Shown here piece by piece: positions 1 to 10,684 of a DNA stretch of 64,000 bases. This DNA is from an uncultured Paracoccaceae bacterium (GTDB lineage Bacteria; Pseudomonadota; Alphaproteobacteria; Rhodobacterales; Rhodobacteraceae). The DNA is taken from the NCBI GenBank assembly GCA_947501355.1, contig CANMVA010000001.1:372001-436000 (forward strand). The letters run 5' to 3'. A model generated the notes under the pieces. It searched no databases, was not told the DNA's origin, and saw nothing but the letters and a program-made list of their open reading frames with translations. Position numbers and translations under genes: made by a program. Numbering within the stretch: position 1 is the first letter of the stretch; each line of letters begins with the position of its first letter.

Positions 1-1
1 T

Positions 2-1573
2 TATGACAAGCTGGCTGGTATGACCGGCACCGCGCTGACCGAGGCTGAAGAATTTGCCGAGATTTATGGGCTTGGCGTGGTCGAAGTGCCGACAAACCAG
101 CCCGTTGCGCGCAAGGATAACCACGACGCTGTCTACCGCACCGCGCAGGAAAAATTCGGCGCCATCGTGAAATCTATCGCCAAGGCGCATGAGAAAAAGC
201 AACCGGTTTTGGTGGGCACCACGTCGATTGAGAAGTCCGAGTTTCTGAGCGATCTGCTGAAAGAGGCAGGCATTCCCCACAACGTCCTGAACGCGCGCCA
301 GCACGAGCAGGAAGCCCAGATCGTGGCCGATGCTGGTAAGCTGGGTGCAGTGACGATTGCCACCAACATGGCCGGTCGCGGGACAGACATCCAGTTGGGC
401 GGCAACGTTGAAATGCGCGTGCTGCAAGCGCTGACGGAGAACCCTGAAGCCGACCCCGAAGAGACGCGCAAGCGGATCGAAGCGGAAGTGGCCGAGGAAA
501 AAGAGAAGGTGAAAGAGGCGGGTGGCCTCTTCGTTCTGGCAACCGAGCGTCACGAAAGCCGTCGCATCGATAACCAGCTGCGCGGTCGTTCGGGGCGTCA
601 GGGTGACCCTGGCAAATCGTCGTTCTATCTGTCGCTCGAAGACGATCTGATGCGCATCTTTGGCTCGGACCGTTTGGACAAGGTCCTGTCCTCGCTTGGC
701 ATGAAAGAGGGCGAGGCGATCATCCACCCGTGGGTGAACAAGTCGCTCGAAAAGGCGCAAGCCAAGGTCGAGGGGCGTAACTTCGACATCCGTAAGCAGC
801 TTCTCAAGTTCGACGATGTGATGAACGAGCAGCGCAAGGTAATCTTCTCGCAGCGCCGCGAAATCATGGAAGCCGAAGATCTCCACGAGATTGCCCAGGA
901 CATGCGTCATCAGGTGATCGACGATCTGGTCACGCATTACATGCCGCCGAAAAGCTATGCAGATCAGTGGGATACCGATGGGCTTCACGCTGAGGTGCGC
1001 GAAAAGCTGGGCGTTGATGTTCCGGTCAAGGACTGGGCCGAAGAAGAGGGTGTCGATGATGAGGACGTCCGCGAGCGTCTGGAAAAAGCGACCGACGCTT
1101 ACATGCAGGAGAAGTCCGAAGCCTTCGGCCTCGACACGATGCGCAATATCGAAAAGCAGGTGTTGTTGCAGACTATCGACACCAAATGGCGCGAGCATCT
1201 TGTGACGCTTGAGCACCTTCGGTCGGTCGTCGGGTTCCGTGGCTATGCCCAGCGCGATCCGCTCAATGAATATAAGACGGAATCCTTCCAGCTGTTCGAG
1301 TCGATGCTCAATTCCCTGCGTGAGGATGTGACACAGAAACTGTCGCAAATCCGTCCGATGACCCAGGAAGAGCAAGACGCGATGATGGCGCAGATGCGGG
1401 CTCAGCAAGAGCAATTTGCCGCTGCCGCAGCCCCGCCCAAGGCGGAAGTCTCTGAAGGTGCCATCGAAGGGTTTGATGAGAACGACCCGACGACTTGGGG
1501 CAATCCAGGGCGCAATGATCCCTGCCCGTGTGGCTCTGGCAAGAAGTTTAAGCACTGCCACGGCAAGGTCTGA
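2..1573 (+). CDS. secA: Protein translocase subunit SecA, C-terminal part
   Basis: SecA is the ATPase motor that drives preproteins through SecYEG at the inner membrane. The reading frame is open to the left window edge, so only about the last 523 residues of a roughly 900-residue protein are present. The first visible codons read [11 protein letters not shown], a SecA signature inside nucleotide-binding domain 2. Further on are [17 protein letters not shown] and the [13 protein letters not shown] helicase motif, then the helical scaffold and wing. The C-terminal tail ends in [15 protein letters not shown], the zinc-binding CxC...CH motif that contacts SecB and ribosomes. No internal break is seen. 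The call is certain; only the N-terminus lies outside the window. Confidence 0.98.
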   Translation, partial: YDKLAGMTGTALTEAEEFAEIYGLGVVEVPTNQPVARKDNHDAVYRTAQEKFGAIVKSIAKAHEKKQPVLVGTTSIEKSEFLSDLLKEAGIPHNVLNARQHEQEAQIVADAGKLGAVTIATNMAGRGTDIQLGGNVEMRVLQALTENPEADPEETRKRIEAEVAEEKEKVKEAGGLFVLATERHESRRIDNQLRGRSGRQGDPGKSSFYLSLEDDLMRIFGSDRLDKVLSSLGMKEGEAIIHPWVNKSLEKAQAKVEGRNFDIRKQLLKFDDVMNEQRKVIFSQRREIMEAEDLHEIAQDMRHQVIDDLVTHYMPPKSYADQWDTDGLHAEVREKLGVDVPVKDWAEEEGVDDEDVRERLEKATDAYMQEKSEAFGLDTMRNIEKQVLLQTIDTKWREHLVTLEHLRSVVGFRGYAQRDPLNEYKTESFQLFESMLNSLREDVTQKLSQIRPMTQEEQDAMMAQMRAQQEQFAAAAAPPKAEVSEGAIEGFDENDPTTWGNPGRNDPCPCGSGKKFKHCHGKV

Positions 1574-1688
1574 TTGCCTCAAGCCCGTCACCGGACGGCC
1601 TTATTGAAACACCGCCCGCGCCCTAAAGCGGTCACGATTGATCGGCAATATCCTGCTCACAGCCATGTTTTTGGCATTGGAGTTGGGT

Positions 1689-2663
1689 ATGTTGAACAAG
1701 AAGCAGATTGTAACCGCAGGCGCTACGTTGGGTATCGCGCTGGCGACTGGATTTGTCATGCAAAACGGGGACGCCGTAGCGTCGCGCTTTGGCGACGCGC
1801 CTGAGGCGCAACCGCAACCGCAGGCGGCCCCGGTCGAGGCCCCTGCTGTCGTTCAATCAAGTGTTCTGCCTGCTTTGCCCGAAACGCCTGCCGCACCCGA
1901 GCCGGTCGAGATGGCCGCGCTGGAAGAAGACACAATGACCGACGTCACGCCTACGCCTGCCCCCGTTGCAGAGCCTGAGCTGACCTGCGAAACGACCCTG
2001 CAAACCGAAGCCATCGCCGCTGCGATGGTGCGCCTTGATCTGGTGTCGGCATGTCATCCCAATGAGCGTGTGACGATCCACCATGAAGGCATGATGTTCA
2101 CCGCGGATACGGACACAACGGGTGCGATCTCTGTCGATGTGCCCGCCTTGAATCAAAGTGCGATATTCATCGCGGCGTTCGCGAATAATGAAGGCGCGAT
2201 GAGTCAGATCGACGTACCGTCGCTGGAATTTTATGACCGTGTTGTCCTGCAATGGCGCGGCGAGAATGCGCTGCAATTGCATGCGCGCGAATTTGGTGCG
2301 GACTATGGTGAAGACGGCCATGTCTGGTCCGAGACCACCCGCGATGCGAGCGTCGCGGCGACTGGTCAGGGCGGGTTCATTACCACTCTTGGCGCTGGCT
2401 CTGACGATACGGCCCTTCTGGCCGAGGTTTACAGCTTCCCCACCGGTTTCACGACCGATGATGGCGAGGTGGCCTTGTCGGTCGAGGCCGAAGTGACAAG
2501 CCAAAACTGCGCGCGTGACATCGAGGCGCAATCCATCCAGATCAGCCCAGAGGGCGAGCCCGCTGTCGTCGATCTGGTCCTGTCGGTCCCCGAATGCGAT
2601 GCGGTCGGTGATTTTCTGGTGTTGAAAAACATGGTGCAAGACCTGACACTGGCCGCCAAGTAA
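1689..2663 (+). CDS. Anchored or exported protein of unknown function beside secA
   Basis: This is a 324-residue protein I cannot assign to a characterised family; similar genes next to secA in Rhodobacterales are sometimes loosely named translocase. A hydrophobic N-terminal segment (about residues 5-25, after MLNKKQ) looks like a signal anchor. It is followed by a Pro/Ala/Glu-rich linker to about residue 100 and a globular domain with four cysteines (in LTCETT, SACHPN, SQNCAR and VPECDA) that could form two disulfides in the periplasm. I chose the ATG at 1689 because GGAG lies six bases upstream; a longer frame from a TTG at 1638 lacks this. The gene lies between secA and an OmpA-domain gene on the same strand, 24 bases before the latter. 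Confidence 0.7.
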   Translation: MLNKKQIVTAGATLGIALATGFVMQNGDAVASRFGDAPEAQPQPQAAPVEAPAVVQSSVLPALPETPAAPEPVEMAALEEDTMTDVTPTPAPVAEPELTCETTLQTEAIAAAMVRLDLVSACHPNERVTIHHEGMMFTADTDTTGAISVDVPALNQSAIFIAAFANNEGAMSQIDVPSLEFYDRVVLQWRGENALQLHAREFGADYGEDGHVWSETTRDASVAATGQGGFITTLGAGSDDTALLAEVYSFPTGFTTDDGEVALSVEAEVTSQNCARDIEAQSIQISPEGEPAVVDLVLSVPECDAVGDFLVLKNMVQDLTLAAK

Positions 2664-2687
2664 AGCTGGCCAAAGGCTTCTACCCTT

Positions 2688-4190
2688 ATGCGCATTCTAT
2701 GTGCGGCGCGCGTCGCCGCACTTTTCCTGTTTTGGTCCTCGATTGCGGTCGCACAGACCGTCACGCTGTCTTCAAATGACGGCAGCCTTGCGCTGGAAGG
2801 CCGCGTTCTGGGCTTTGATGGGCGCTATTTCCGGCTTGAAACGGTCTATGGCGAAGTGACGGTGGACGGCGATGCGATGCTCTGTGCAGGCAGCGGCTGT
2901 CCGAGCCCCAGCGCGCCGATGGTTCGCGTGCGCATTTCCGGGACGGCCTCTGCCACGTCTGTCCTGTTGCCCGCTTTGGTGGAGGGGTTCGCGCTGCGTA
3001 ACGGCTACGCCTTCGCCCGCGTCACCGAGGATGCAACGCATTTCAGCTACACCTTGGTCGACGGCTCTGATGGCGCACCCCTGATCGAGATCGGGTTCCG
3101 CATCAGCAGCTCGGGCGAGGGGTTTGCCGATCTGATCGTGGACGAGGCCGATCTGGTGGCCAGCCTGCGTCCGATCCGCGCTGGGGAGGCTGAGCTGGAA
3201 CAAGAGGCTGGTCGCGGTGACCTGACCCGACCGGGTCAGGCGACAATTCTGGCGCTTGATGCAATCGTGCCCGTGGTCAGCGCAGGAAGCGCGCTGAACG
3301 CGATCACGTTGCCTACTTTTCTGGCTGCATTCTCTGACCCGGATAGTACCCGGCCCGTCCATACGCTTGCTCGTGGCTCTGGTGTGGTCGAGCTTTTCGT
3401 GGATCGCGCCTTGCGGCCCGAAGGGCTGTCCCTGTCGCCTCGCATCGTTTTTCATCAGACCGTCGAGGCCTTGAAAGAAGCGCTTCTGGATGATCCGCAA
3501 GCCATTGGCCTGATGGCGCTTTCAGAGGCTTCGGGGCTTCGCAGATTAGACCTCTCAGGGACCTGTGCCTTGAGTTATGGCACTGCGCTGGCGGACCTGA
3601 AATCCGGCGATTACCCCCTTGTCGCACCGATCTATGTCTATCGTCCAATGCGGCGGCTCCCGCCGATCATGCAGGATTTCATGGCCTACCTGGAAACGCC
3701 CGCCGCGCAGGTCGTTGTGCAACGCGCAGGCTTTGTCGATCAGCAGCCCGATGAAATCCCGCTTGCCGCACAAGGCGGACGGTTGGTCGGTGCGATTGAA
3801 CAGGCCGGCGCTGATGTGCCTCTGCCAGAATTGAAGGATATCCTCGCCATATTGGCCGGCTCTGCGCGCTTGTCTGTGTCGCTGCGGTTTGAGGAGGGCG
3901 GCGACGTGCTGACGTCGGTGTCACGCGCTGCGCTGGATCGGCTTGCCCGCCAGATCGCGCGCGGTGCTTATGCGGGGCGGTCGCTGATCGTGACGGGTCA
4001 CACCGGCTCGGACGGTGATTTTGCAGAGAATAAAGCAGCGTCGCTGGCGCTGGCTGAGAGCGTGCGAAACGTGTTGCCTGCGACCCAAGATGTGGAAGTT
4101 CTGGGTGTCGGGGAAGCCCTGCCAAGTGCGTGCGAAACCACCGTATTGGGCCGTGCCCAAAACCGGCGTGTGGAGATCTGGGTTAGATAA
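2688..4190 (+). CDS. Exported protein with PBP-like region and C-terminal OmpA domain
   Basis: The 500-residue protein starts with a clear signal peptide (hydrophobic to about residue 22, cleaved near AVAQ). The middle, about residues 190-360, resembles a periplasmic phosphate-type substrate-binding fold (a DAIVPVVS stretch, ATILALD). The last 110 residues are an OmpA/MotB peptidoglycan-associated domain, with [26 protein letters not shown] (first part) and a closing NRRVEIWVR. The OmpA domain would hold the protein to peptidoglycan in the periplasm; the ligand of the middle region is unknown. The gene ends tail to tail with radC, their stops overlapping by eight bases. OmpA assignment is firm, the PBP-like assignment is moderate. 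Confidence 0.82.
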   Translation: MRILCAARVAALFLFWSSIAVAQTVTLSSNDGSLALEGRVLGFDGRYFRLETVYGEVTVDGDAMLCAGSGCPSPSAPMVRVRISGTASATSVLLPALVEGFALRNGYAFARVTEDATHFSYTLVDGSDGAPLIEIGFRISSSGEGFADLIVDEADLVASLRPIRAGEAELEQEAGRGDLTRPGQATILALDAIVPVVSAGSALNAITLPTFLAAFSDPDSTRPVHTLARGSGVVELFVDRALRPEGLSLSPRIVFHQTVEALKEALLDDPQAIGLMALSEASGLRRLDLSGTCALSYGTALADLKSGDYPLVAPIYVYRPMRRLPPIMQDFMAYLETPAAQVVVQRAGFVDQQPDEIPLAAQGGRLVGAIEQAGADVPLPELKDILAILAGSARLSVSLRFEEGGDVLTSVSRAALDRLARQIARGAYAGRSLIVTGHTGSDGDFAENKAASLALAESVRNVLPATQDVEVLGVGEALPSACETTVLGRAQNRRVEIWVR

Positions 4191-4929
4191 GGTGATGCGC
4201 CCGAAAGCTGAGCGTGTCTGACTTCCCGATAATCAGGTGGTCGTGCAAGGTCAGATCAAGGGCTTCCGCGGCAGCCTCAATCTGCTTTGTAACCGCGATA
4301 TCCGCCTCTGACGGGGTGGGATCGCCCGAAGGATGATTATGCACGAGAATGAGCGCTGAGGCATTCAGCTCCAACGCGCGTTTGACGACCTCGCGAGGGT
4401 AAACCGGAACGTGATCCACGGTACCTTTGCCTTGGGCTTCATCGGCGACAAGGACGTTCTTGCGATCCAGATAGAGGACGCGAAACTGCTCCGTCTCAAG
4501 ATGGGACATGGCGGTTTTGCAATACTCCAGCAGCGCATCCCAGCTGGAGACGACGGGCCGCTGCAGCACCCGCGCGCGGGCGAGACGGTGCGCGCTTGCC
4601 TCGACGATCTTGAGCTCGCAGATCACGGCCTCGCCGACGCCTTTCACTTCGGCCAGCCGGTCGACAGGGGCAGAGATGACACGATTGAAATCCCCAAAAC
4701 GGGTCATCAGGGCATGGGCAATGGGTTTGACGTCCTGCCGTGGGATTGCCCGGAACAGCACCAGTTCAAGCAGCTCGTAATCTGGCACCGCATCTGCGCC
4801 GCCGTCCATAAAGCGCGCGCGAAGCCGTTTGCGGTGATCGCGCAGATAGCTGGGCAAGCGCGCGCCTGCCGCAATCGGTTCGCCTTCAAAAAGGGGGAGC
4901 GGGGCTTCGGCGAAGGCATCCTGGGTCAT
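4183..4929 (-). CDS. radC: RadC family JAB-domain protein
   Basis: RadC-type proteins (248 residues here) carry a helix-hairpin-helix region followed by a JAB/MPN metal-binding domain; despite the name their role in repair is unproven. In the sequence, [16 protein letters not shown] (about residues 88-103) is the HhH part, and [18 protein letters not shown] (about residues 195-212) holds the JAMM-type HxHPSGxxxPSxxD metal site. The C-terminus [16 protein letters not shown] is typical. The length is normal for the family. It lies downstream of dnaJ on the same strand with a 39-base gap and overlaps the end of the OmpA-domain gene on the other strand. Confidence 0.93.
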   Translation of the reverse strand: MTQDAFAEAPLPLFEGEPIAAGARLPSYLRDHRKRLRARFMDGGADAVPDYELLELVLFRAIPRQDVKPIAHALMTRFGDFNRVISAPVDRLAEVKGVGEAVICELKIVEASAHRLARARVLQRPVVSSWDALLEYCKTAMSHLETEQFRVLYLDRKNVLVADEAQGKGTVDHVPVYPREVVKRALELNASALILVHNHPSGDPTPSEADIAVTKQIEAAAEALDLTLHDHLIIGKSDTLSFRAHHLI

Positions 4930-4968
4930 GCCCTGATCCTTCGCCGAAAGAATGAAAAAGCGGTTAAC

Positions 4969-6123
4969 CTAGCTTTTCATGCTGTCCCAGAAATTCTTCA
5001 CGGACGAGAAGAATGAAGAGGATTCCGGGTTGTTATCCTCTGACATCTTCTCGAATTCGCGCAGCATTTCTTTCTGCTTCGAGGTCAGGTTGACCGGCGT
5101 TTCCACCGCCATCTCGATATACATATCGCCCTGCGGACCGCCGCGCAGCGCGGGCATGCCTTTGGAACGTAGGCGCATCTGACGACCTGATTGGCTGCCC
5201 GCAGGGATTTTCACCCGGCTGCGGCCACCGTCAATCGTGGGCACTTCAATGTCGCCACCCAAGGCGGCTGTGGCCATCGAGACCGGCACACGGCAAAAGA
5301 GATGCTGACCATCTCGCTCGAACAGATCGTGTTTCTCGACCTCGATGAAGATGTAGAGATCACCCGTCGGCCCGCCGCGCATACCGGCTTCGCCTTCGCC
5401 AGCAAGGCGGATGCGCGTGCCAGTTTCAACACCTGCAGGAATATTCACGCTGAGCGCTTTTTCCTTCTCCTGACGGCCCGCGCCGCCACAAGTTTTGCAA
5501 GGGTTCTTGATGATCTGGCCAAGACCGGAACAGGTCGGACAGGTGCGTTCGACGGTGAAAAAGCCCTGCTGCGCGCGGACTTTGCCCATGCCCGAACAGG
5601 TCGGGCAGGTCGCAGGTTCAGACCCCCCTTCGGAGCCCGTGCCGCTGCAGGAGCCGCAGGCGACAGAGGCCGGCACGGTGATCGTCTTTTGCAAACCGGC
5701 GTAAGCGTCTTCCAAGGAAACCCGCAGGTTATAACGCAAGTCAGAGCCACGCGAGGCGCGTTGGCGTCCGCCCGCACCGCGTTGGCCCCCCATGAAGTCG
5801 CCGAACAGATCATCAAACACATCCGAGAACGCAGAGGCGAAGTCGCCTTGCTGCCCGCCATAGCCTTGGCCGGGCCGTCCGCCGCCACCCATGCCACCCT
5901 CAAAGGCGGCATGGCCATAACGGTCATAGGCCGCCTTTTTCTCGGCGTCCTTCAGGACCTCATAGGCCTCGTTAGCTTCCTTGAATTGTGCTTCGGCGTT
6001 AGGATTGTCGGCGTTGCGATCCGGGTGCAGCTCTTTCGCTTTGCCGCGATAGGCTTTTTTGATCTCGTCCGCAGATGCGCCCTTCTGGACGCCAAGCACG
6101 TCGTAATAGTCACGTTTGCTCAT
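4969..6123 (-). CDS. dnaJ: Chaperone protein DnaJ
   Basis: DnaJ is the Hsp40 co-chaperone that delivers substrates to DnaK and stimulates its ATPase. The 384-residue protein has the J domain (residues 1-70, with [12 protein letters not shown] carrying the HPD triad), a Gly/Phe-rich region ([13 protein letters not shown]), four CxxCxGxG-type zinc repeats ([44 protein letters not shown]) and the C-terminal substrate-binding domain. A strong ribosome site (GGGGGAG) lies just before the ATG at 6123. It follows dnaK by 72 bases; the gap holds a stable hairpin, so part of its expression may be read-through from the dnaK heat-shock promoter. Confidence 0.98.
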   Translation of the reverse strand: MSKRDYYDVLGVQKGASADEIKKAYRGKAKELHPDRNADNPNAEAQFKEANEAYEVLKDAEKKAAYDRYGHAAFEGGMGGGGRPGQGYGGQQGDFASAFSDVFDDLFGDFMGGQRGAGGRQRASRGSDLRYNLRVSLEDAYAGLQKTITVPASVACGSCSGTGSEGGSEPATCPTCSGMGKVRAQQGFFTVERTCPTCSGLGQIIKNPCKTCGGAGRQEKEKALSVNIPAGVETGTRIRLAGEGEAGMRGGPTGDLYIFIEVEKHDLFERDGQHLFCRVPVSMATAALGGDIEVPTIDGGRSRVKIPAGSQSGRQMRLRSKGMPALRGGPQGDMYIEMAVETPVNLTSKQKEMLREFEKMSEDNNPESSSFFSSVKNFWDSMKS

Positions 6124-6149
6124 GGATCTCCCCCTTGAGAGAACGCAAA

Positions 6150-6175
6150 GACCGGCCCGCGCGTTGGGGCCGGTC
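6150..6175 (-). terminator. Hairpin between dnaK and dnaJ
   Basis: A perfect nine-base-pair stem (GACCGGCCC with GGGCCGGTC) encloses an eight-base loop. On the minus strand it is followed by CTTTGCGTTCTC, only weakly T-rich. It lies just after the dnaK stop and before dnaJ. It may act as a partial terminator or as an RNA processing/stability element lowering dnaJ relative to dnaK; its role is inferred from structure and position only. Confidence 0.55.
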
Positions 6176-6195
6176 CTGCAAAGTCCATGCGGCCC

Positions 6196-8115
6196 TTACG
6201 AGGCGCGCTTGTCGTCGTCGAGGTCCTCGAAATCGGCATCCACGATGTCATCATCGACCCCAGACGGCTCGGAATCGGCTTCAGGCGCTTCGCCTGCAGC
6301 TTCTTCCTGGCTGGCCTTGTAGATCGCCTCACCCAGCTTCATCGCAGCCTCGGTGACGTTCTGGATACCGCCTTTGATCTTGCCGGCATCTTCGGTCTCA
6401 AGATCGTCCTTGAGGGCCGCAATCGCCAGTTCGATGGCTTCGATCGTCGTCGGGTCCACCTTGTCGGAATGCTCTTCCATCGACTTCTCGGTCGAGTGGA
6501 TGAGGCTTTCCGCCTGGTTTTTGGCTTCGACAAGCTCTTTACGCTCTTTATCGGCTTCGGCGTTTTCTTCGGCGTCACGGACCATCTGGTCGATATCCGC
6601 ATCCGACAGACCGCCAGAGGCCTGGATCGTGATCTTCTGCTCTTTGCCGGTGCCTTTGTCAGCAGCGCCCACGGACACGATGCCGTTGGCGTCGATATCG
6701 AATGTCACTTCGATCTGAGGCATACCGCGCGGTGCGGGCGGGATATCCTCAAGATTGAACTGGCCGAGCATCTTGTTGTCGGCGGCCATCTCACGCTCGC
6801 CCTGGAAGACGCGGATCGTCACGGCGTTCTGGTTGTCTTCCGCGGTGGAGAAGACTTGTGACTTCTTCGTCGGGATTGTCGTGTTGCGGTCGATCAGGCG
6901 GGTGAAGACACCACCCAGCGTCTCGATCCCCAGCGACAGCGGGGTCACGTCCAGCAGAACGACGTCTTTGACGTCGCCTTGCAGAACACCGGCCTGAATG
7001 GCGGCGCCCATAGCGACAACCTCGTCGGGGTTCACACCTTTGTTCGGCTCTTTGCCGAAGAACTTTGTGACCTCTTCGATGACCTTGGGCATGCGGGTCA
7101 TGCCGCCGACCAGAACAATCTCGTCAATGTCGCCAACGGAGAGACCGGCGTCTTTCAAAGCGGCCTTACAGGGCGTGATCGACTGCTTGATCAGGTCGTT
7201 CACAAGGCTTTCCAGCTTGGCACGGGTCAGCTTGACGACCATGTGCAGCGGCTGACCACCGTTCGGATCCATCGAGATGAACGGCTGGTTGATCTCGGTC
7301 TGGCTGGAGGACGACAGTTCGATCTTGGCTTTCTCAGCGGCCTCTTTCAGGCGCTGGAGGGCCATCTTGTCTTTCGTCAGGTCGACACCGTTTTCCTTTT
7401 TGAACTGATCCGCGAGGTAGTTCACGATGCGCATGTCGAAGTCTTCACCACCCAGGAACGTGTCACCGTTGGTGGATTTCACTTCAAACAGACCGTCATC
7501 AATCTCAAGGATGGTGACGTCGAACGTGCCGCCGCCAAGGTCATAGACCGCAATCGTCTGCGTCTCTTTCTTATCAAGGCCATAGGCCAGCGCGGCCGCT
7601 GTCGGCTCGTTGATGATGCGCAGCACTTCGAGACCGGCGATCTTGCCTGCGTCTTTCGTTGCCTGACGCTGGGCGTCGTTGAAGTAGGCAGGCACGGTGA
7701 TGACGGCCTGATTGACGTCCTCGCCAAGATAGCTTTCCGCCGTCTCTTTCATCTTTTGCAGGATGAACGCGGAGATCTGCGAGGGGGAGTATTTCTCACC
7801 CTTGGCTTCGACCCATGCGTCGCCATTGCCGCCGTTGATCACTTCGAACGGCATGTTCTTCTTGTCCTTGGCCAGATCGGCATCGTCGAACCGACGACCG
7901 ATCAGGCGCTTGACGCCGAAGATGGTGTTTTCAGGGTTTGTGACGGCCTGACGCTTTGCAGGCTGGCCAACAAGGCGTTCGTCATCGGTGAAGGCAACGA
8001 TCGACGGTGTCGTGCGTGCGCCTTCGGCGTTTTCGATCACACGGGGCTGCGAGCCATCCATGATGGCGATGCAGCTGTTTGTGGTTCCAAGGTCAATGCC
8101 AATTACTTTAGCCAT
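6196..8115 (-). CDS. dnaK: Chaperone protein DnaK (Hsp70)
   Basis: This 639-residue protein is the full-length Hsp70 chaperone of the cytoplasm, working with DnaJ and GrpE. The N-terminus [15 protein letters not shown] is the phosphate-1 loop of the actin-like ATPase domain; [12 protein letters not shown] and [11 protein letters not shown] are further nucleotide-binding signatures. The substrate-binding domain follows [14 protein letters not shown], and the tail ends in an acidic segment ([17 protein letters not shown]). A ribosome site GAGAGGGA precedes the ATG at 8115. An RpoH-type promoter lies about 110 bases upstream. Gene order dnaK-dnaJ is standard for alphaproteobacteria. Confidence 0.99.
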   Translation of the reverse strand: MAKVIGIDLGTTNSCIAIMDGSQPRVIENAEGARTTPSIVAFTDDERLVGQPAKRQAVTNPENTIFGVKRLIGRRFDDADLAKDKKNMPFEVINGGNGDAWVEAKGEKYSPSQISAFILQKMKETAESYLGEDVNQAVITVPAYFNDAQRQATKDAGKIAGLEVLRIINEPTAAALAYGLDKKETQTIAVYDLGGGTFDVTILEIDDGLFEVKSTNGDTFLGGEDFDMRIVNYLADQFKKENGVDLTKDKMALQRLKEAAEKAKIELSSSSQTEINQPFISMDPNGGQPLHMVVKLTRAKLESLVNDLIKQSITPCKAALKDAGLSVGDIDEIVLVGGMTRMPKVIEEVTKFFGKEPNKGVNPDEVVAMGAAIQAGVLQGDVKDVVLLDVTPLSLGIETLGGVFTRLIDRNTTIPTKKSQVFSTAEDNQNAVTIRVFQGEREMAADNKMLGQFNLEDIPPAPRGMPQIEVTFDIDANGIVSVGAADKGTGKEQKITIQASGGLSDADIDQMVRDAEENAEADKERKELVEAKNQAESLIHSTEKSMEEHSDKVDPTTIEAIELAIAALKDDLETEDAGKIKGGIQNVTEAAMKLGEAIYKASQEEAAGEAPEADSEPSGVDDDIVDADFEDLDDDKRAS

Positions 8116-8224
8116 AGGTTAACATCCCTCTCTTTTGGCGATGTGGATGCGCGGACCCGACCTTTCGGCATCCCCGCAGTCTATAACAGTTTAGAGCGGC
8201 CCACCGACCGCCCCGCTTCGATGG

Positions 8225-8255
8225 GTATATAAGGAGGGGGTCAGGCCCCTGCAAG
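8225..8255 (-). promoter_or_regulatory. Predicted RpoH (sigma-32) promoter of dnaK
   Basis: On the minus strand the sequence reads CTTGCA, sixteen bases, then CTTATATAC. This fits the alphaproteobacterial heat-shock consensus (CTTG near -35, CCTTATAT-like -10). The spacer carries a GGGGCCTGACCCC palindrome. The predicted transcript leader to the dnaK ATG is about 100-110 bases. Found by reading the sequence, not by a motif scan. Confidence 0.65.
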
Positions 8256-8326
8256 CGTCCGAATTGCTGGGTTTGGCGGAAAAAACGCAAGGTTTTGATA
8301 AGAAAGTGGTCACAGAAAGGCAGTTG

Positions 8327-8935
8327 ATGGCGCAACCGACGCTTACCGTGCGGGGCTTTCAGGTTTTCAAAGGGTTTCTGGACCCTGCCGCGCAATCTGC
8401 GCTGGTGGATGATCTGAGGGAGGTGATCCGCGCGGCGCCGCTATTCTCGCCGCAAACGCCCTATGGCAAGCCAATGTCGGTGCGCATGACCTCTGCGGGA
8501 CGGTTTGGGTGGTATTCGGATCGGACAGGGTATCGCTATGCGCCCCGGCACCCATCCGGCGTGGACTGGCCGGCGATCCCCGAGCGTGTGCTTAAAATCT
8601 GGGCAGAGCTGGTCGGGCCGGATCCGGAGCCCGATTGCTGTTTGCTGAATTTTTATGCACCCGAGGCGCGGATGGGAATGCATCAGGACAAGGACGAGGC
8701 CGACTTCAGCCATCCCGTTGTCTCCGTTTCGCTGGGGGACGAGGGGCTTTTTCGCATCGGCAACACCGAGCGCGGCGGCAAGACAGAATCGCTTTGGCTG
8801 CAATCCGGGGATGTGGTGGTGATGGGCGGTTCGGCGCGCCTGACCTATCATGGGATCGACCGGATCAAACCGGGCTCAAGCGCGCTGTTGCCAAAGCCCG
8901 GTCGGATCAATCTGACGTTGCGCGTAGTCGACTAG
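8327..8935 (+). CDS. alkB: AlkB-like 2-oxoglutarate/Fe(II) dioxygenase
   Basis: AlkB enzymes remove alkyl groups such as 1-methyladenine and 3-methylcytosine from DNA or RNA by Fe(II)/2-oxoglutarate-dependent oxidation. The 202-residue protein has the expected iron ligands: HxD in MGMHQDKDEAD and the distal H in LTYHGIDR; the C-terminal RINLTLR supplies the arginines that bind 2-oxoglutarate. I chose ATG 8327 because AAAGG lies six bases upstream and the longer frame from 8264 has no such site. It is divergent from dnaK and its stop overlaps that of the permease gene on the other strand. No ada gene is nearby. Confidence 0.9.
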   Translation: MAQPTLTVRGFQVFKGFLDPAAQSALVDDLREVIRAAPLFSPQTPYGKPMSVRMTSAGRFGWYSDRTGYRYAPRHPSGVDWPAIPERVLKIWAELVGPDPEPDCCLLNFYAPEARMGMHQDKDEADFSHPVVSVSLGDEGLFRIGNTERGGKTESLWLQSGDVVVMGGSARLTYHGIDRIKPGSSALLPKPGRINLTLRVVD

Positions 8936-9753
8936 CGTCCGGCTTCGCGCGAGAGCGACGCGTTCTTGCGGGCGTAAAACTCCCCCATCAAGCCGATCAG
9001 AACCAGAACGATCCCGACGATCAGCGCGTATTCGTAGTTGGTGTAATGCGGGTTGTAGTTGATGAACAAAAAACCCCGCGCCTGGTCGATGATATGAAAC
9101 AGCGGGTTCCAGTCAAAGAAGGCAAGCATGAAGCTGGGCAGAGAGTTCGCCACAAACATCTTGCCAGACGCGATCATGTTGGCCCGGTTATAGACTTGCG
9201 ATGCGATGCTCACAAAAGACGGGAACCAGGGGCGCAGGGCCAGAAAGATCATACCGACGCCGACGCCCGTGAACCACGCCAAGCCAACCATGCCAATCGC
9301 ACCCGGATAGTCTTCAATGACGACCGGTGTGACGGCGACATGGTAGATAAACAGGATCGACAACAGCGACAGAAGCTGAATGTAGAGAGATCCGAAAGCG
9401 GCAGCAGCCAAGGCGACAATCGTATTCATCGGCGCGTGTTTCATCATCGGTGAAGAGGGCCCTTCGGCACCCAGAACGGCGCTGACGGTCTTGGTATGAG
9501 TCATGAACAGGAAGACGCCCGACATGATATACAGCACGAAATCCCCGCGAAGGGCCGCGCCGCGCAGCCCAAGAACGGTGAACATCACATAGAAGGCCGC
9601 GACGAAGGTGATCGTCTGCAGCATGTTGATGGCAAGGCTCATCACCGCGTTGTTGTGGGTCTTGCGAATCGACCGGACGACGCTGTGATAGATCAGCTCG
9701 AACATGCTGAAGACAGAGCTTCGCTTCTTGTGGGTCGTTTCAAACTGGAACAT
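8932..9753 (-). CDS. Polysaccharide ABC transporter permease (KpsM-like)
   Basis: A 273-residue ABC-2 type permease of the capsule/O-antigen export kind. About six hydrophobic segments are visible, for example LQTITFVAAFYVMFTVLG, FVLYIMSGVFLFM, LLSLLSILFIYHVAV, IGMVGLAWFTGVGVGMIFLAL and YALIVGIVLVLIGLMGEFYA. The FFDWNPLFHIIDQARG segment before the last membrane span is typical of capsule permeases (WNPL.H.....R). The matching ATPase is not next to it and must lie elsewhere. ATG 9753 is preferred over GTG 9768 because GAGAGG sits just upstream of it. It is divergent from cysQ-kdsB, which fits a Kdo-linked capsule locus. Confidence 0.85.
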   Translation of the reverse strand: MFQFETTHKKRSSVFSMFELIYHSVVRSIRKTHNNAVMSLAINMLQTITFVAAFYVMFTVLGLRGAALRGDFVLYIMSGVFLFMTHTKTVSAVLGAEGPSSPMMKHAPMNTIVALAAAAFGSLYIQLLSLLSILFIYHVAVTPVVIEDYPGAIGMVGLAWFTGVGVGMIFLALRPWFPSFVSIASQVYNRANMIASGKMFVANSLPSFMLAFFDWNPLFHIIDQARGFLFINYNPHYTNYEYALIVGIVLVLIGLMGEFYARKNASLSREAGR

Positions 9754-9886
9754 CGTTGCCTCTCGCACCCTCAGTGGTGCGGTGATGGAATATCAGGGAA
9801 TTCTTGCCGTTCTCTTTGCATGCAATCATAAGGAAATCGGCAATTAATTCAATATCGCAGGGATTTGCGACTTAAGGAGAGCGCTC

Positions 9887-10684
9887 TTGGACTATCAGGC
9901 ATTGACCCAGACGATCCGCCGCCTCGCGCTGGAGGCAGGCGACCTCATCATGGAGATTTACGACTCCGATGATTTCGATGTGAAAGTGAAGTCTGATGAT
10001 AGCCCTGTAACAGCAGCCGATGAGGCCGCGGATGCGCATATCTCCGAAGGGTTACGGGCGGCGTTTCCCGATGTTGCCCTTGTGACTGAGGAGCAATCGG
10101 AGTCGCATCTGCTGGAGGCGCAGACTTTCCTGATCGTCGATCCACTGGACGGGACCAAGGAGTTCATAAATCGTCGCGGTGATTTCACGGTGAACATCGC
10201 GCTGGTGGAAGACGGCGTGCCGACCCGTGGTGTGGTCTATGCCCCTGCAAGGAAGCGCCTTTTCTATACCCAGGCCCATGGCACAGCGGTTGAGGAAACG
10301 GGCTCTTTCGCGAAAGAAGAGATCGGCGATGTCACGAAGATATCCGTGTCTAAACCGGACAATTCGGCTCTCATGGTGGTGGCCTCCAAGTCCCACAGGG
10401 ATGCCGAGACAGACAGCTATATCGCCAAGTATCAGGTTGAGGACAGCAAAAGCGCGGGCTCCTCGCTCAAGTTCTGTCTTGTCGCGACAGGGGAGGCTGA
10501 TCTTTATCCCCGCCTTGGCCGCACGATGGAGTGGGATACAGCCGCAGGTCACGCGGTGCTCTCCGGTGCGGGTGGGCGTGTTGTGCGCTTTGATGACCAC
10601 ACGGATCTTGCCTACGGAAAAGACGGGTTCGCCAACCCGTTTTTCATCGCGTACGCACCGGGTGTGGAGCTGGAAAAGCCCTGA
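9887..10684 (+). CDS. cysQ: 3'(2'),5'-bisphosphate nucleotidase CysQ
   Basis: CysQ hydrolyses PAP (adenosine 3',5'-bisphosphate), the by-product of PAPS-dependent sulfation, to AMP. The 265-residue protein carries the inositol-monophosphatase-fold signatures: VTEEQ, IVDPLDGTKEFINR (metal-binding DPxDGT) and EWDTAAGHAVL near the C-terminus. The start is a TTG at 9887 with an excellent AAGGAG eight bases before it. Its stop overlaps the kdsB start (TGATG), so the two are translationally coupled. Its presence in a cluster that also holds a sulfotransferase-like gene suggests it recycles PAP made during sulfation of a surface glycan; that link is inference. Confidence 0.92.
   Translation: MDYQALTQTIRRLALEAGDLIMEIYDSDDFDVKVKSDDSPVTAADEAADAHISEGLRAAFPDVALVTEEQSESHLLEAQTFLIVDPLDGTKEFINRRGDFTVNIALVEDGVPTRGVVYAPARKRLFYTQAHGTAVEETGSFAKEEIGDVTKISVSKPDNSALMVVASKSHRDAETDSYIAKYQVEDSKSAGSSLKFCLVATGEADLYPRLGRTMEWDTAAGHAVLSGAGGRVVRFDDHTDLAYGKDGFANPFFIAYAPGVELEKP

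Noticed and set aside
6979-8232. 417-codon open frame opposite dnaK
   Set aside because: It is the antisense shadow of a highly conserved gene; the peptide is His/Val/Leu-rich without domains, and the dnaK frame is certain.
8264-8326. Longer start for the AlkB-like gene
   Set aside because: No ribosome site at 8264, while 8327 has AAAGG at good spacing and matches the family's N-terminus.
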